Part shown: one piece after another, positions 40,183 to 49,800 of the stretch
Numbering within the stretch: the first letter of the stretch is position 1
Layout of the letters: the number at the start of each line of letters is the position of its first letter
Origin: Planctomycetota bacterium
GTDB lineage: Bacteria; Planctomycetota; Phycisphaerae; SM23-33
Length of the DNA: 64,000 bases
Direction: 5' to 3'
Assembly: GCA_022705325.1 (NCBI GenBank)
Contig: JAKJER010000014.1
Coordinates: 62,001 to 126,000 of the forward strand
Translations under genes and position numbers: made by a program
Notes under the pieces: generated by a model
Told to the model about the DNA's origin: nothing
The model's database searches: none
Seen by the model: only the letters and a program-made list of their open reading frames with translations

Positions 40183-40341
40183 ATGGCAAGTACAAAAGCG
40201 GAGAAAAGCGCCCGCAAGAAGAAGCCGAGCCTGCACGAGTTGCTCCAGGCGATGTTGGTGCTCCAGGGCTGGAACCAGCAACTGCTGTGCGCCGCCCTGG
40301 ACCGGGCCGACAAGAGGCTCAGGCGGCGCAGAACTCCGTGA
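40183..40341 (+). CDS. 52-aa basic protein, divergent from S24 repressor
   Basis: ATG 40183 has GGAG eight bases upstream and stands 49 bp downstream of a TTGATA/TATAAT promoter. The product begins with a Lys-rich tail (KAEKSARKKKPS), has one amphipathic helix (LHELLQAMLVLQGWNQQLLCAALDRADKRL) and ends RRRRTP. No domain was recognised. Its strong basicity suggests nucleic-acid or membrane binding, and its placement opposite the repressor is where a Cro-like or effector protein would be. It could also be a small toxin or anti-repressor. Longer frames from upstream ATGs would run through the operator and are not credible. Confidence 0.6.
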   Translation: MASTKAEKSARKKKPSLHELLQAMLVLQGWNQQLLCAALDRADKRLRRRRTP

Positions 40342-40544
40342 CGCGTCCTGTCGCTGCGGTGTGATCCTGTTACGACCGACGCGAGCTTCGCAGGGGGCTT
40401 GCCTGGGGTCTGACGCTTGCGGCGGCGGGTTGGGCTGTGCGAGATAGTCGAGTACGGGAGGCCTGGGGCGGCGGTGGCGGCATGAGTTCAGCCCGGCGAG
40501 ACGCGGGCCTCGCCGGCTGGCGAGACACGGACGTCCAGTGCCGG

Positions 40545-40574
40545 GGCGGCGGGACTGTGTTGGATCCCGCCGCC
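40545..40574. terminator. Strong hairpin, possible terminator
   Basis: Ten-bp perfect stem GGCGGCGGGA / TCCCGCCGCC with a ten-base loop, in the 305-bp gap between the 52-aa gene and xseA. No T-run follows. A second smaller hairpin CCGG-TTCAAA-CCGG is at 40595-40608. The rest of the gap shows no gene. Confidence 0.4.
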
Positions 40575-40611
40575 ACCGGTCAAACGGGGTTTCCCGGTTC
40601 AAACCGGACTG

Positions 40612-40640
40612 TTGGACATTTCGCCGTGCAGCCTTACAAT
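40612..40640 (+). promoter_or_regulatory. Promoter of xseAB, probably leaderless
   Basis: TTGGAC, 17-bp spacer, TACAAT; the -10 ends seven bases before ATG 40647, and there is no ribosome binding site. Confidence 0.55.
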
Positions 40641-40646
40641 GCCCGC

Positions 40647-42275
40647 ATGTGCGCCAAGGACTTTCTGTTTGATCCCAAAGCTGTTCGTGGGCCACGCCGC
40701 GAGCCGACCATCGGCGGCGCTTCGGACGGGCCTGCGCCGGCGGGGCGGGACGTGACAGCCGAGTTCGTCGAGGCCGCCGCCGCGCCGCTGACCGTGTCGG
40801 ACCTGCTGGGCCGGATCAAGGGCGCCCTGGCCCGCGCCCTGCCCCAGCGCCTGGTCGTGGTGGGGGAGATCAGCAACCTCAACCTGCACTCGTCGGGCCA
40901 CGTGTACTTTCGCCTCAAGGACGCGACCGGCTGCATCGACGCCGCGATGTTCCGCTCCGCCGCCCGCACGCTGCGCTTCACCCCCAGCGACGGGCTCGAA
41001 GTCGTCGTCGAGGGGCGGGTGGACGTCTACGAGGTGAGGGGGCAGCTCCAGTTCTACGTCGACCGCATGACCCCGCGCGGGCAGGGCAGCCTCGAACTGG
41101 CCTTCCGCCAGCTCCGCGAACGCCTGGAAAGAGAAGGCCTCTTCGACCCCAGCCGCAAGAAACCTCTGCCGCGGTTCCCCCGCGCGGTGGGCATCGTCAC
41201 CAGCGACGTGGGGGCAGCCGTCCGCGATATCGCCCGCACGCTCGGCCGACGCTGGCCCGCCGCTCGGGCCTATCTCATGCCCACGCCCGTGCAGGGGGCC
41301 GACGCCGCCGAGTCCATCGCCCGCTCGCTGGCCCTGCTGGACGCCAACGCCGAGCGACTGGGCATCGACGTCATCATCGTCGGCCGGGGCGGCGGCAGCC
41401 TCGAAGACCTCTGGGCCTTCAACGAAGAGCCCGTCGCCCGCGCCGTCTTTGCCTGCCGCACGCCCGTCATCAGCGGCGTCGGGCACGAGGTCGACGTCAC
41501 CATCTGCGACCTGGTCGCCGACGTGCGGGCCGCCACGCCCACCGCGGCGGCCGAGCTGGCCGTCCCCGACCGCGCCGACGTCGCCCGCCACCTCCAGGCC
41601 GCCCGCGCCAAGCTCGCCCAGCACGTCGCCCACGCCCTGGCCCGCTCCCGCCAGCAGCTTGACGCCCTCCTGCGCACCGCCGTCTTCCGCGATCCGCTCG
41701 GGCGCCTGCGAACCCAGGCGCAGCGACTGGACGAGATCTCCCACCGCCTGCGAGTGGGCCTGGCCAACGAACTGGCTACCGCCCGCCGCCGGCTCGAGCC
41801 GGCAGCCAACCGACTGGCCGCTCTGCACCCCGCCCGCCTGGCCGAGCGGGCCCGCGCCGCCCTGGACCGCCTGGCCGGTCGCATGGCCTGGGCCCTGGGC
41901 GGGCGAAGCAAACGCGAGGGCGACCGACTGGGCGGACTGGCCGGGCGGCTCGAAGCCGTCCACCCGCGGGCCGCCCTGGCCCTGGCCCGCCAGAAGGTCG
42001 AGTCCGCCAGCCGCCAACTCGAAGCCCTGAGCTATCGCGCGGTGCTCCGACGCGGCTTCAGCGTAACCCGCGCGGGCGGGCGGATCGTCCGCTCCGCCGG
42101 CGACATCCAGCCCGCCCAGGCGATGGAAACGGAGTTCGCCGACGGGCGGGTCCGCAGCACAGCCGACGCCGAGCCAGGCCCCACGGTCCCGCCGCCCGCG
42201 AGCGAGACGCCCGCGGCGCGGACCAGAGCACCCAGAAAGAAGCCGCCAACCTGCGAACCGGGACTCTTTGACTGA
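40647..42275 (+). CDS. xseA: Exodeoxyribonuclease VII large subunit
   Basis: A 542-residue subunit that, with XseB, degrades single-stranded DNA from both ends. The N-terminal OB-fold is at about 45-145 (LVVVGEISNLNLHSSGHVYFRLKD), followed by the catalytic region (RFPRAVGIVTSDVGAAVRDI, VIIVGRGGGSLEDLWAFNEE, PVISGVGHEVDVTICDLVAD, RAATPTAAAE) and a long helical arm that binds XseB. The C-terminal end, SYRAVLRRGFSVTR, is the typical finishing strand, with an added Pro/Lys-rich tail of 60 residues. It begins with a leaderless-type promoter and is followed by xseB after 14 bp. A 35-residue extension precedes the OB-fold. Confidence 0.95.
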   Translation: MCAKDFLFDPKAVRGPRREPTIGGASDGPAPAGRDVTAEFVEAAAAPLTVSDLLGRIKGALARALPQRLVVVGEISNLNLHSSGHVYFRLKDATGCIDAAMFRSAARTLRFTPSDGLEVVVEGRVDVYEVRGQLQFYVDRMTPRGQGSLELAFRQLRERLEREGLFDPSRKKPLPRFPRAVGIVTSDVGAAVRDIARTLGRRWPAARAYLMPTPVQGADAAESIARSLALLDANAERLGIDVIIVGRGGGSLEDLWAFNEEPVARAVFACRTPVISGVGHEVDVTICDLVADVRAATPTAAAELAVPDRADVARHLQAARAKLAQHVAHALARSRQQLDALLRTAVFRDPLGRLRTQAQRLDEISHRLRVGLANELATARRRLEPAANRLAALHPARLAERARAALDRLAGRMAWALGGRSKREGDRLGGLAGRLEAVHPRAALALARQKVESASRQLEALSYRAVLRRGFSVTRAGGRIVRSAGDIQPAQAMETEFADGRVRSTADAEPGPTVPPPASETPAARTRAPRKKPPTCEPGLFD

Positions 42276-42289
42276 AAGACCCAAAGACC

Positions 42290-42547
42290 ATGGCCAATCA
42301 AGCCAACGCGAAACAGAAACTGTCGTTCGAGAAGGCGCTGGAACGCCTGGAGCAGATCGTCGACCAGATCGAGAGCGGCAAGGTGCCGCTGGAAGAGTCG
42401 ATCGACAAGTACGCCCAGGGCATCGAGCTGATCAAGCAGTGCCGCTCCATCCTCGAATCGGCCGAGCGGAAGATCCAGGTGCTCGCCAAGGGCGAAGGCC
42501 AGGACGTCCGGGTGACCGGCTCGCTGGAAGAGGGTGAGGAGGCTTGA
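42290..42547 (+). CDS. xseB: Exodeoxyribonuclease VII small subunit
   Basis: An 85-residue helical protein with the XseB pattern SFEKALERLEQIVDQIESGKVPLEESIDKYAQGIELIKQC in two helices, followed by a short hinge and an acidic tail. Six copies bind the XseA arm in the known complex. It is located 14 bp after xseA in the same operon. The helix-turn-helix layout and length are normal for the family. The start is ATG 42290, with only a weak purine stretch upstream. Confidence 0.93.
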   Translation: MANQANAKQKLSFEKALERLEQIVDQIESGKVPLEESIDKYAQGIELIKQCRSILESAERKIQVLAKGEGQDVRVTGSLEEGEEA

Positions 42548-42674
42548 CGGCCCCCCCGTCGCCCAGCGGAAGCGTGACCGGTAGCCGGGATGGCGTGAGC
42601 GGAACACCGGCGGCAGGTTGTCTTGAAGGCCCCCAGCGATCTCGGCGTGCACCGGCTGTTCGTAGTGCTGCCTG

Positions 42675-43313
42675 CTACTGGAGCAGGTCGGCAAGGATGC
42701 GGACGATCTCGGGCACGCGGTGGGCGACCATGGCCAGCGGGGCGACGAGCATCGCGGTGGCCACCAGCAGCAGCGAGACGCCCATGGGGGTCGTCTCAGC
42801 CGGCACGGTCGCCAGCGTTCGCGTGAGCTGATCTTCCAATCGCTTGCCCAGGTCGTCGCGCCCGCCCTCGAGATAGAGCGAGACGTTCCGCAACATGGGG
42901 AAGCCGCTGACGCGCAGTCGGGCCGAGCCGTCCAGGCGGAAGGATGCGCCCTGGCGCTGGTAGTCCACGCCGAGCTGTTCGAGCGAGCGGGCGATGATCT
43001 GGCGGGCCTGGTCGGCGGGCAGGTTGTAGACGACCCAGTTCTGGCCCCGCGGCGCCAGCAGGGCCACCGCGCCGACCGCCCCGGCCAGGGCCAGCGCCGC
43101 CGCCAGGGGCCAGGGGCGAAGCGCCTCGACCAGGGGCAGCAGCAGCAGGGGGCTGAGGGCGGCGATCATGAGCACGAAGTCGCGGCGTCCGGTGAGCAGT
43201 TGGGGGGTCTTTCGGCTGTTGAGCAGGCCGAGGATGAAGAAGTAGACGGCCACCGGAAGAACCACGGTGGCGATCCTCATCGACCAGACCAGTTGTTCGT
43301 TCCCGAGCAGCAC
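42675..43313 (-). CDS. Membrane protein of unknown function
   Basis: A 212-residue protein, GTG start at 43313 with GGAG seven bases upstream. Hydrophobic segments lie at about 12-32 (ATVVLPVAVYFFILGLL), 45-62, 68-85 and near the C-terminus (180-200); the middle part (90-170) is soluble and has a beta pattern (GASFRLDGSARLRVSG). No known domain. The upstream gene (43326-43667) ends 12 bp before it, so they form an operon. It may be a planctomycete-specific envelope protein. Function not assignable. Confidence 0.7.
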   Translation of the reverse strand: MLLGNEQLVWSMRIATVVLPVAVYFFILGLLNSRKTPQLLTGRRDFVLMIAALSPLLLLPLVEALRPWPLAAALALAGAVGAVALLAPRGQNWVVYNLPADQARQIIARSLEQLGVDYQRQGASFRLDGSARLRVSGFPMLRNVSLYLEGGRDDLGKRLEDQLTRTLATVPAETTPMGVSLLLVATAMLVAPLAMVAHRVPEIVRILADLLQ

Positions 43314-43325
43314 GGGTTAACTCCG

Positions 43326-43667
43326 CTACTTGATAGACGTTGGTTCAGCTACCTTACGATACCCTAAAGCCTTCATCACGTCCAGTACTTCTGTCCAGGA
43401 CGGGAAGGGCCGGCGGTTCACGCGCTTGTACTCGTTGATGGCGGTGATGAACTCGAACTGCTCCTCGGTCATCTCGCCTTCTTCGGCGGAGCGTCGATCT
43501 TCGCTTCGTCGCACCCCGGGCCCGCGGCGTCGGTCCAGCCCGCTGCGGCGGTCGACGACGTCCCGGCGCTCTCGTTGGCGCCGGTCAGCCTGGCGTCGGT
43601 CCTGCGCCGGGCCCCCACGGCGGTCGGGGCCGTCGAAGGGAGCGTCCGACTGATTGGCATCGCTCAT
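43326..43667 (-). CDS. Small DRR-repeat protein, conserved planctomycete type
   Basis: A 113-residue protein. The N-terminal half is a polar, arginine- and aspartate-rich disordered stretch with repeated DRR units (PDRRGG, QDRRQADRRQ, VDRRSGLDRRRG, EDRRS). The C-terminal half is folded: QFEFITAINEYKRVNRRPFPSWTEVLDVMKALGYRKV, a helical motif I recall from small planctomycete hypothetical proteins. GGAG is six bases from ATG 43667, and a TAGAAT -10 candidate is at 43690-43695. The disordered tail suggests binding to RNA or an acidic partner (inference). It is followed by the membrane protein at 42675. Confidence 0.75.
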   Translation of the reverse strand: MSDANQSDAPFDGPDRRGGPAQDRRQADRRQRERRDVVDRRSGLDRRRGPGVRRSEDRRSAEEGEMTEEQFEFITAINEYKRVNRRPFPSWTEVLDVMKALGYRKVAEPTSIK

Positions 43668-43790
43668 GACTTTCTCCAGCAGTTACTCAATTCTATCGAT
43701 TCCATTTTCCTCTATCGGCAAAAAAAGCGCCTCGTCCGCAGCTTTCGTCGGGAGTTCAACTCGGGGGCGCGGCGGAATTCTCTTTCCTCG

Positions 43791-43819
43791 TTGCCTGGAC
43801 TCACCCCTTCGGTTACGAT
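43791..43819 (+). promoter_or_regulatory. Promoter for lipoprotein hydrolase
   Basis: TTGCCT, 17-bp spacer, TACGAT; 36 bases before ATG 43856. Confidence 0.4.
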
Positions 43820-43855
43820 CTGTCGCATCCTCCTGTCGTCTCGGGAGACAATCGT

Positions 43856-44656
43856 ATGCGTCTGGCGAGTTGGCCCATTTTGGCGTGCGTGCTGGTTCTG
43901 GGTCTCGGTTGCTCGAGCGGCAACGAGCCGTACCTGGTGACCGAGAGACTGGAGAAGGGGCTGGTCATCATCCTGCCGGGCATCGAGGGCGAGAGCCCGC
44001 TCAACCGCGACATTCGCCGCGGCCTGGAGCAGTCCGGACTGGGGCGCGCACTGCCCATCCACCGCTGGGGCAGGCCCATCCCGGTGGCCGGGCCGCTCAT
44101 CAACCAGATGGACTTCCTGGGCAACCGCCTGGCCGGGCAGCGGATCGCCGAGATGATCGTCAACTACCAGCGGGCCCACCCGGGCCGGCCCGTCCACCTG
44201 GTCGGGCATAGCGGCGGCGGGGGGGTGGCGGTGTTCGCGGCCGAAGCCTTGCCCGAGGGGAACCAGGTCGACGGCCTGGTGCTGCTGTCGGCAAGCATCT
44301 CCCGCACGTACAACCTCACCAAGGCCCTCAACAAGACCCGCAGCGGGATCGTCAACTTCTACTCCAAGGCCGACGTGGGCTTCCTGGTCATCGGGACGAT
44401 CCTGGCGGGCAACGTGGACGGCGCCCGCGGCCCGGCCGCCGGCGCGCTGGGCTTTTCCACCCCCGACGACGACGACCCCGAGGAGAAGCGCCTGGCCTAT
44501 CAGAAGCTCCACCAGGTGGAGTTGACCAGCGAATTGACCGGCGGGGGCGAGGCGCACGCCAGTTCCACCCACAGCGGCTTCATCCGCCAGCACGTCTCGC
44601 AGTGGATCGCCTCTTCCGCCTGGCCCCCCGGTTCCGAGATTGCCAGCGGAGAGTGA
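43856..44656 (+). CDS. Lipoprotein alpha/beta hydrolase (lipase-like)
   Basis: A 266-residue lipoprotein: signal peptide with lipobox LGLGCSS (Cys19), so it is anchored to a membrane lipid. The fold markers are VIILPGIEGES, a HLVGHSGGGGVA nucleophile elbow and a C-terminal histidine region (SSTHSGFIRQHV). The serine in GHSGG is the presumed nucleophile. Without a pocket profile the substrate (lipid or ester) is unknown. ATG 43856 has GGGAG eight bases upstream. The OPT transporter starts eight bases after the stop, so they are co-expressed. Confidence 0.85.
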   Translation: MRLASWPILACVLVLGLGCSSGNEPYLVTERLEKGLVIILPGIEGESPLNRDIRRGLEQSGLGRALPIHRWGRPIPVAGPLINQMDFLGNRLAGQRIAEMIVNYQRAHPGRPVHLVGHSGGGGVAVFAAEALPEGNQVDGLVLLSASISRTYNLTKALNKTRSGIVNFYSKADVGFLVIGTILAGNVDGARGPAAGALGFSTPDDDDPEEKRLAYQKLHQVELTSELTGGGEAHASSTHSGFIRQHVSQWIASSAWPPGSEIASGE

Positions 44657-44664
44657 CGGCCCAT

Positions 44665-46680
44665 ATGGACCAATCGCCAACCAAACCGGACGTGTCAGCG
44701 CCGAACGCTTCGCCCGAGCGCTCCCTTCCCGAGATTACGGTTCGGGCCGTGTTGCTGGGGGCGGCGCTGAGCGTGATCCTGGGGGCGGCCAACGTGTACC
44801 TGGGGCTCAAGGCGGGCATGACCGTGGCGGCGTCGATTCCGGCGGCCGTCGTGTCCATGGGCCTGCTGCGGATCTTCCGCCGCCCGAGCATCCTGGAGAA
44901 CAACATCGTGCAGACGGCGGCCTCCGCGGGCGAGAGCCTGGCCGCCGGAGTGCTGTTCACCCTGCCGGCTCTTCTGATCCTGGGCGTCTGGAAGAGATTC
45001 GACTACTGGTCGACGACGGCGATTGCGGCCTTGGGCGGCATCATCGGCGTGCTGTTCACCGTGCCGCTGCGGCGGGCCCTGGTGCTGGGCTCGGAGCTGC
45101 GTTTCCCCGAGGGCGTGGCCACCGCCGAGGTGCTCCGCGTGGGCGAGCTGTCTGCCGGCAGGCAGGCGGCGGAGGGCAAGGGCGCGAGCACGGGCCTGTG
45201 GACGCTGGTGGCTGGGTCGCTGGCCGGCGGACTGTACAAGCTGGGCGAAGCGGGCCTGCGGCTGTTCGGCGACGTGGCCGGCGTCTCCGTGCATGCCGGG
45301 CGGACGGTCTGGTCGGCGGCCCTGGGTCTGGCGCCCGCCCTGGTGGGCGTGGGATACATCGTCGGCTTCAACATCGCGGTCCTGGTCTTCCTGGGCGGGG
45401 CGGCCAACTGGTTCGTGGCCATTCCGATCGTCGGCTGGCTGCAGGGCACGGACGTGGCGGCCGACCCGTACAAGATCGCCCGCGGCCTGTGGTCCGCGCA
45501 GACGCGGTACATCGGCGTGGGGGCGATGGTGGTGGGGGGGCTGTGGGCGCTGGTGCGGATGTGGGGCAACCTGGTGGCGGGACTGGCCGCGGGGTTGCAG
45601 GCCATCCGCGACCGCCGCCGCGGCCGGCAGGACGCCCTCCCCCGCGAGCAGCGCGACATGCCGGTGACCTGGCTGGCCGGCGCGCTGGTCGCCTGCGTCG
45701 GGCCGATGTTCTTCATCTTCCGCCTGATCCTGCCCGAGGCCTCGCCCGCCCTGGTGCTGTTCATGTGCCTGGCCATGCTGGTGGCCGCCTTCGTCTTCAG
45801 CGCGGTCGCGTCGTACATGGCCGGGCTGGTCGGCTCGTCCAACAACCCCATCAGCGGCGTGACGATCGCGACCATCCTGAGCGTGGCCTTGCTGCTGATG
45901 GCGGTGGGGACGTCGGCGGCCGTCGGGCCGGGCGCCGCCATCCTCATCGGCGCGGTGGTCTGCTGCGCAGCCGCCATCGGGGGCGACAACATGCAGGACC
46001 TCAAGACGGGCCTGCTGGTCGGCGCCACGCCCTGGAAGCAGCAGATCATGCAGATGGTGGGCGTGCTGGCCGGGGCGGTGGTGATGGCCCCCGTGCTGAC
46101 GGTGCTGCTGGAGGCCTACGGGATCGGGACCATAACCGTCGAGGGCCAGACGCCGCTGGAAGCTCCGCAGGCGACGCTGATGGCCTCGGTCGCCCGCGGC
46201 GTGTTCCACCGCGAACTGCCTTGGGCCATGGTGGGCATCGGGGCGGTCGCCGCCGTCGCCGTCATCGTCCTGGACCTCGTGCTCGAGCGCCGCAAGAGCG
46301 AGTTCCGCACGCCCGTGCTGGCGGTGGCGGTGGGGCTGTACCTGCCCTTGTATCTGGGCTCGGCCCTGCTGGTGGGCGGCCTGATCGCCTGGGCCGGGGG
46401 GCGCTACTGGCGCGGGCGGATCGCCCGCCAGGTGGACGTCCGCCTGCGGGCCTCGCTCGCCGAGGCGCAGCAGGACGCCCAACGCCGAGGCCTGCTGCTG
46501 GCGGCGGGGCTCATCACCGGCGAGGCCCTGCTGGGCATCGCCCTGGCCGTCCCCATCTGGTTGTGCGAGGGCCGCAATCCGCTCGACGTGGGCCTCCAGG
46601 CCATCCCCGTCTGGCCCGGCCTGATCCTGCTGGCTGGCGTCGCGATCTGGCTGTTCCGGGCGGGAACGCGAAAAGAATAG
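44665..46680 (+). CDS. OPT family oligopeptide/metal-chelate transporter
   Basis: A 671-residue inner-membrane protein with roughly 14-16 hydrophobic segments. Motifs of the bacterial OPT branch are visible: LGAANVYLGLKAGMTVAASIPAAVVSM, NNIVQTAASAGESLAAG, LRFPEGVATAEVL, VVCCAAAIGGDNMQDLKTG and LAVGTSAAVGPG-like. OPT proteins import peptides or metal-nicotianamine-type chelates; bacterial substrates are mostly unknown. An in-frame CCTGCC-family palindrome at 45148-45165 encodes LSAGRQA in a cytoplasmic loop. Spacing suggests an operon with the lipoprotein hydrolase. ATG 44665 has a weak, distant GGAG. Confidence 0.92.
   Translation: MDQSPTKPDVSAPNASPERSLPEITVRAVLLGAALSVILGAANVYLGLKAGMTVAASIPAAVVSMGLLRIFRRPSILENNIVQTAASAGESLAAGVLFTLPALLILGVWKRFDYWSTTAIAALGGIIGVLFTVPLRRALVLGSELRFPEGVATAEVLRVGELSAGRQAAEGKGASTGLWTLVAGSLAGGLYKLGEAGLRLFGDVAGVSVHAGRTVWSAALGLAPALVGVGYIVGFNIAVLVFLGGAANWFVAIPIVGWLQGTDVAADPYKIARGLWSAQTRYIGVGAMVVGGLWALVRMWGNLVAGLAAGLQAIRDRRRGRQDALPREQRDMPVTWLAGALVACVGPMFFIFRLILPEASPALVLFMCLAMLVAAFVFSAVASYMAGLVGSSNNPISGVTIATILSVALLLMAVGTSAAVGPGAAILIGAVVCCAAAIGGDNMQDLKTGLLVGATPWKQQIMQMVGVLAGAVVMAPVLTVLLEAYGIGTITVEGQTPLEAPQATLMASVARGVFHRELPWAMVGIGAVAAVAVIVLDLVLERRKSEFRTPVLAVAVGLYLPLYLGSALLVGGLIAWAGGRYWRGRIARQVDVRLRASLAEAQQDAQRRGLLLAAGLITGEALLGIALAVPIWLCEGRNPLDVGLQAIPVWPGLILLAGVAIWLFRAGTRKE
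45148..45165 (+). repeat. In-frame CCTGCC-family unit in OPT gene
   Basis: CTGTCTGCCGGCAGGCAG within codons for LSAGRQA; matches the core of the intergenic palindrome family. Confidence 0.75.
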
Positions 46681-46858
46681 GAAACAAAGAAGTCCCAACA
46701 GATGAATTCTCAATTCTCCATGTCCAAGGAATGCGTTTCTTCCGTATCCTTGGATATTGAAACTTGAACGTTCTGCTGTTGAACCTTCTTCGTGGTCCTT
46801 TCAGGACAACATGCGGGGACTGTCTCCGTTGGACTGGTGGACCTGCAGGAGTATAACC

Positions 46859-49800
46859 ATGCCACGACCTTTGGCGATTGCAGCGGTGTTATGGGCCGTC
46901 CTCAGTAGTTGCCCGCCTGTCCAGGCAGACCTGGCCCAGGTCGTCCGCGACAGCGGGGTGCAGGGCGGGCTGGTCGTGCGGATCGGATGCGACGACCCCG
47001 GGGCCATCGCTTCGTTGCGGCTGAACGAGCGGTTCGTGGTCCACGCGCTGGACGTCGACGCCGCCAAGGTCGCCGCCGCACGCGAGGCCGTCCGCCAGGC
47101 CGGCCTGTACGGGCCTGTCAGCGCCGATCGCTTCGACGGCAAGAAGCTGCCCTACGTGGACAATCTGGTCAACCTGATCGTGTGCGAAGCCGCCTGCTCC
47201 GTGCCGAAAGACGAACTTCTCCGCGCGCTGGCGCCCGGCGGGGTCGCCCTCGTCGCCGGTCAGAAACTCGTCAAGCCCTGGCCCGACGACATCGACCAGT
47301 GGACGCACTACCTGCACGATCCCGGCAATAACGCCGTCGCCCGCGACCGGGCCGCCCAGCCGCGGTCCATCCAGTGGGTGGCCGAGCCGCGCTGGGGGCG
47401 CAGCCACGAGGAACTGGCCAGCATGTCCGCCGCCGTGACCGCCAACGGGCGGATCTTCACCATCATGGACCGGGCGCCCCTGGCCTCCATCCGCTTCCTC
47501 GGGCAATGGGAGCTGACCGGGCGCGACGCCTTCAGCGGCGTGCTGTTGTGGACGCGGAAGATCTCCCTGTGGAGCGACCACCTGCGACATTTCCGCGCCG
47601 GGCCTCTCCACCTGCCGCGCCGCCTGGTCGCCGTTGGCGATCGCGTGTATGTCACGCTCGGCCTGGCGGCGAGCGTCTCGCAGCTCGACGCAGCCACCGG
47701 CAAGACCCTCCGCGAGTACCCCGGAACCGAGCAGGCCGAGGAGATTGTGGTGGACGGCGGCGTGGTGTACGTCGCCGTGAGCGCGTCGGAGGCTAACCGC
47801 CGCGGCGGGGGGCTCTACGTTCGCAACGAGCCCCCGCTGCCCAAGGATCGGTTCATCGCCGCCTACCAGGCTGACACGGGCAAACAAATCTGGACCAAGC
47901 CGCTGGGGCCCAAGGAGCACCTGCTGCCCCAGACGCTGGCAGCTGCGGGCGAAGCGATCTACTACCAGGACACGACGGGCCTGGTGAAGCTCAACGCTGC
48001 CGACGGCAAAGAGCAGTGGCGCACGCCGCGGCAGACGCCGCAGCGGCGGATGTCGTTTTCCGCTCCCACGCTTGTGGTCCGCGAGGGCGTGGTCCTGCTG
48101 GCCGACCGCAATGCCGGCGACAAGCCGGGCCAGGCGCCGGCCGCCGGCGCCGTCGAGTGGGGCGTCCACGGGTGGGGCGAGAACGGCTTCGACCGAAAGC
48201 CCCCCTGCACCCTGCGGGCCTACGAGGCCAAGACGGGCAAGGAGCTGTGGTCGGCCCCATGCAGCGAGGGCTACAACTCGCCGGTGGATGTCTTTGTGGT
48301 TGGCCAAACCGTCTGGGTCGGCAGCGACTTCACGGGCTATGACCTCAAGACGGGCCAGTCCAAGGGCAAGCTGAACTGGAAGGGCGCCGCCGTGGGCATG
48401 GCCCATCACCGCTGCTATCGCGACAAGGCGACCGAGCAGTACATCCTGACCGGGCGTTCGGGCGTGGAAGTGGTCAGCTACGAGTCCGGCTGGATCGGCA
48501 ACAACAGTTGGATCCGCGGCACCTGCCAATACGGGATCATGCCGGCCAACGGGCTCATCTACGCCCCGCCCGACGCGTGCGCGTGTTTCGGCAAGGTCAA
48601 GCAGCCGGGGATGTTCGCGGCCGCGGGCAAGAGGCGGGCCGACGGGTCGATGCCCTTCGCCGGCGAGCCGTTGGAGAAGGGCCCCGTTTACGGGGAATCG
48701 GCCATGATCAAGCCGACGCCCGGCGTCCCGGCCGACTGGCCCATGTACCGCCGCGACGCAGCCCGCAGCGGGTCGGTGAACACGAAGCTGCCGGACAAGC
48801 TCCAGCCGCAATGGTCGGCCCGCATCGGCGGGCGGCTGACCCAGCCGGTTGTTGCCGGTGGCCTGACGGTGGTGTCGGCGATCGACACCCACACGGTCCA
48901 CGCGCTGGATGCTGTCAACGGCCAGCCCCGCTGGACCTTCACCGCGGGCGGGCGCGTCGACAGCCCGCCGGTCCTGCACGCGGGGATGGTCTACTTCGGC
49001 TCGGCAGACGGGTACGTCTACGCCCTGCGGGGCATGGACGGCAAGCTGGCCTGGCGCTTCCGCGCCGCCCCGGCGGACCACCGGACCGTCGCCTACGAGC
49101 AGGTCGAGTCGGTCTGGCCCGTGCACGGCGCGGTGCTGATGCAGAACGGTTTCCTCTATGCCTCCGCGGGGCGATCGACGTACCTGGACGGCGGGCTCGT
49201 CCTGTACGCCCTGGACCCGAAGACGGGCAAGCAGCTCCACCGCCACGTGGTGACCTATATCGACCCGCAGAGCGACAAGCAGACCGCCAGGGAGGGCAAG
49301 GGCTTCGGCGCCTTCGACATGGAGGGCACGGCCACCGACGTGCTCTCGGGCGACGGCGAGTCGGTGTTCATCAAGCATCTGCGCTTCGACGCGCACTGCC
49401 AACCGGTGAAAGAGCCCAAACCCCACTTGTTCGCCGTGACAGGATTCCTGGGCGAGGAGTGGTTCGTGCGGTCGTACTGGACCATCGCCGAGACCACCGG
49501 CGCCGGCTGGGGCCATTGGACGGTTCCGACAGCCCGCACCTGGTTCGGGCGGATCATGAGCTTCAACGACCAGCGGGTGTGCGGCTACGGACGCGTGCGG
49601 ATCCTCAGCGGTCCGACGGGTCACAAGGCCGATGCGTATCACCTGTACGCCGCGCGGCGGACGACGACTGCCCAGCCGCCGGCCGGCCCGCCCGGCGCCG
49701 CCGTCAAGTCCGAGTCCAGTGCGGCCTCCGACGCGCCCAAGGCCAAGGGCAAGAAGGCCAAGCGGGCCGGCAAGGGCGACGACCAGGCCAAGCCCAAAGA

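Noticed and set aside
40580..40610. A tRNA-like TTCAAA hairpin upstream of xseA
   Set aside because: No acceptor, D or anticodon arms can be formed around it.
42544..42831. A 95-codon frame after xseB
   Set aside because: Overlaps the membrane protein on the other strand and has no ribosome site.
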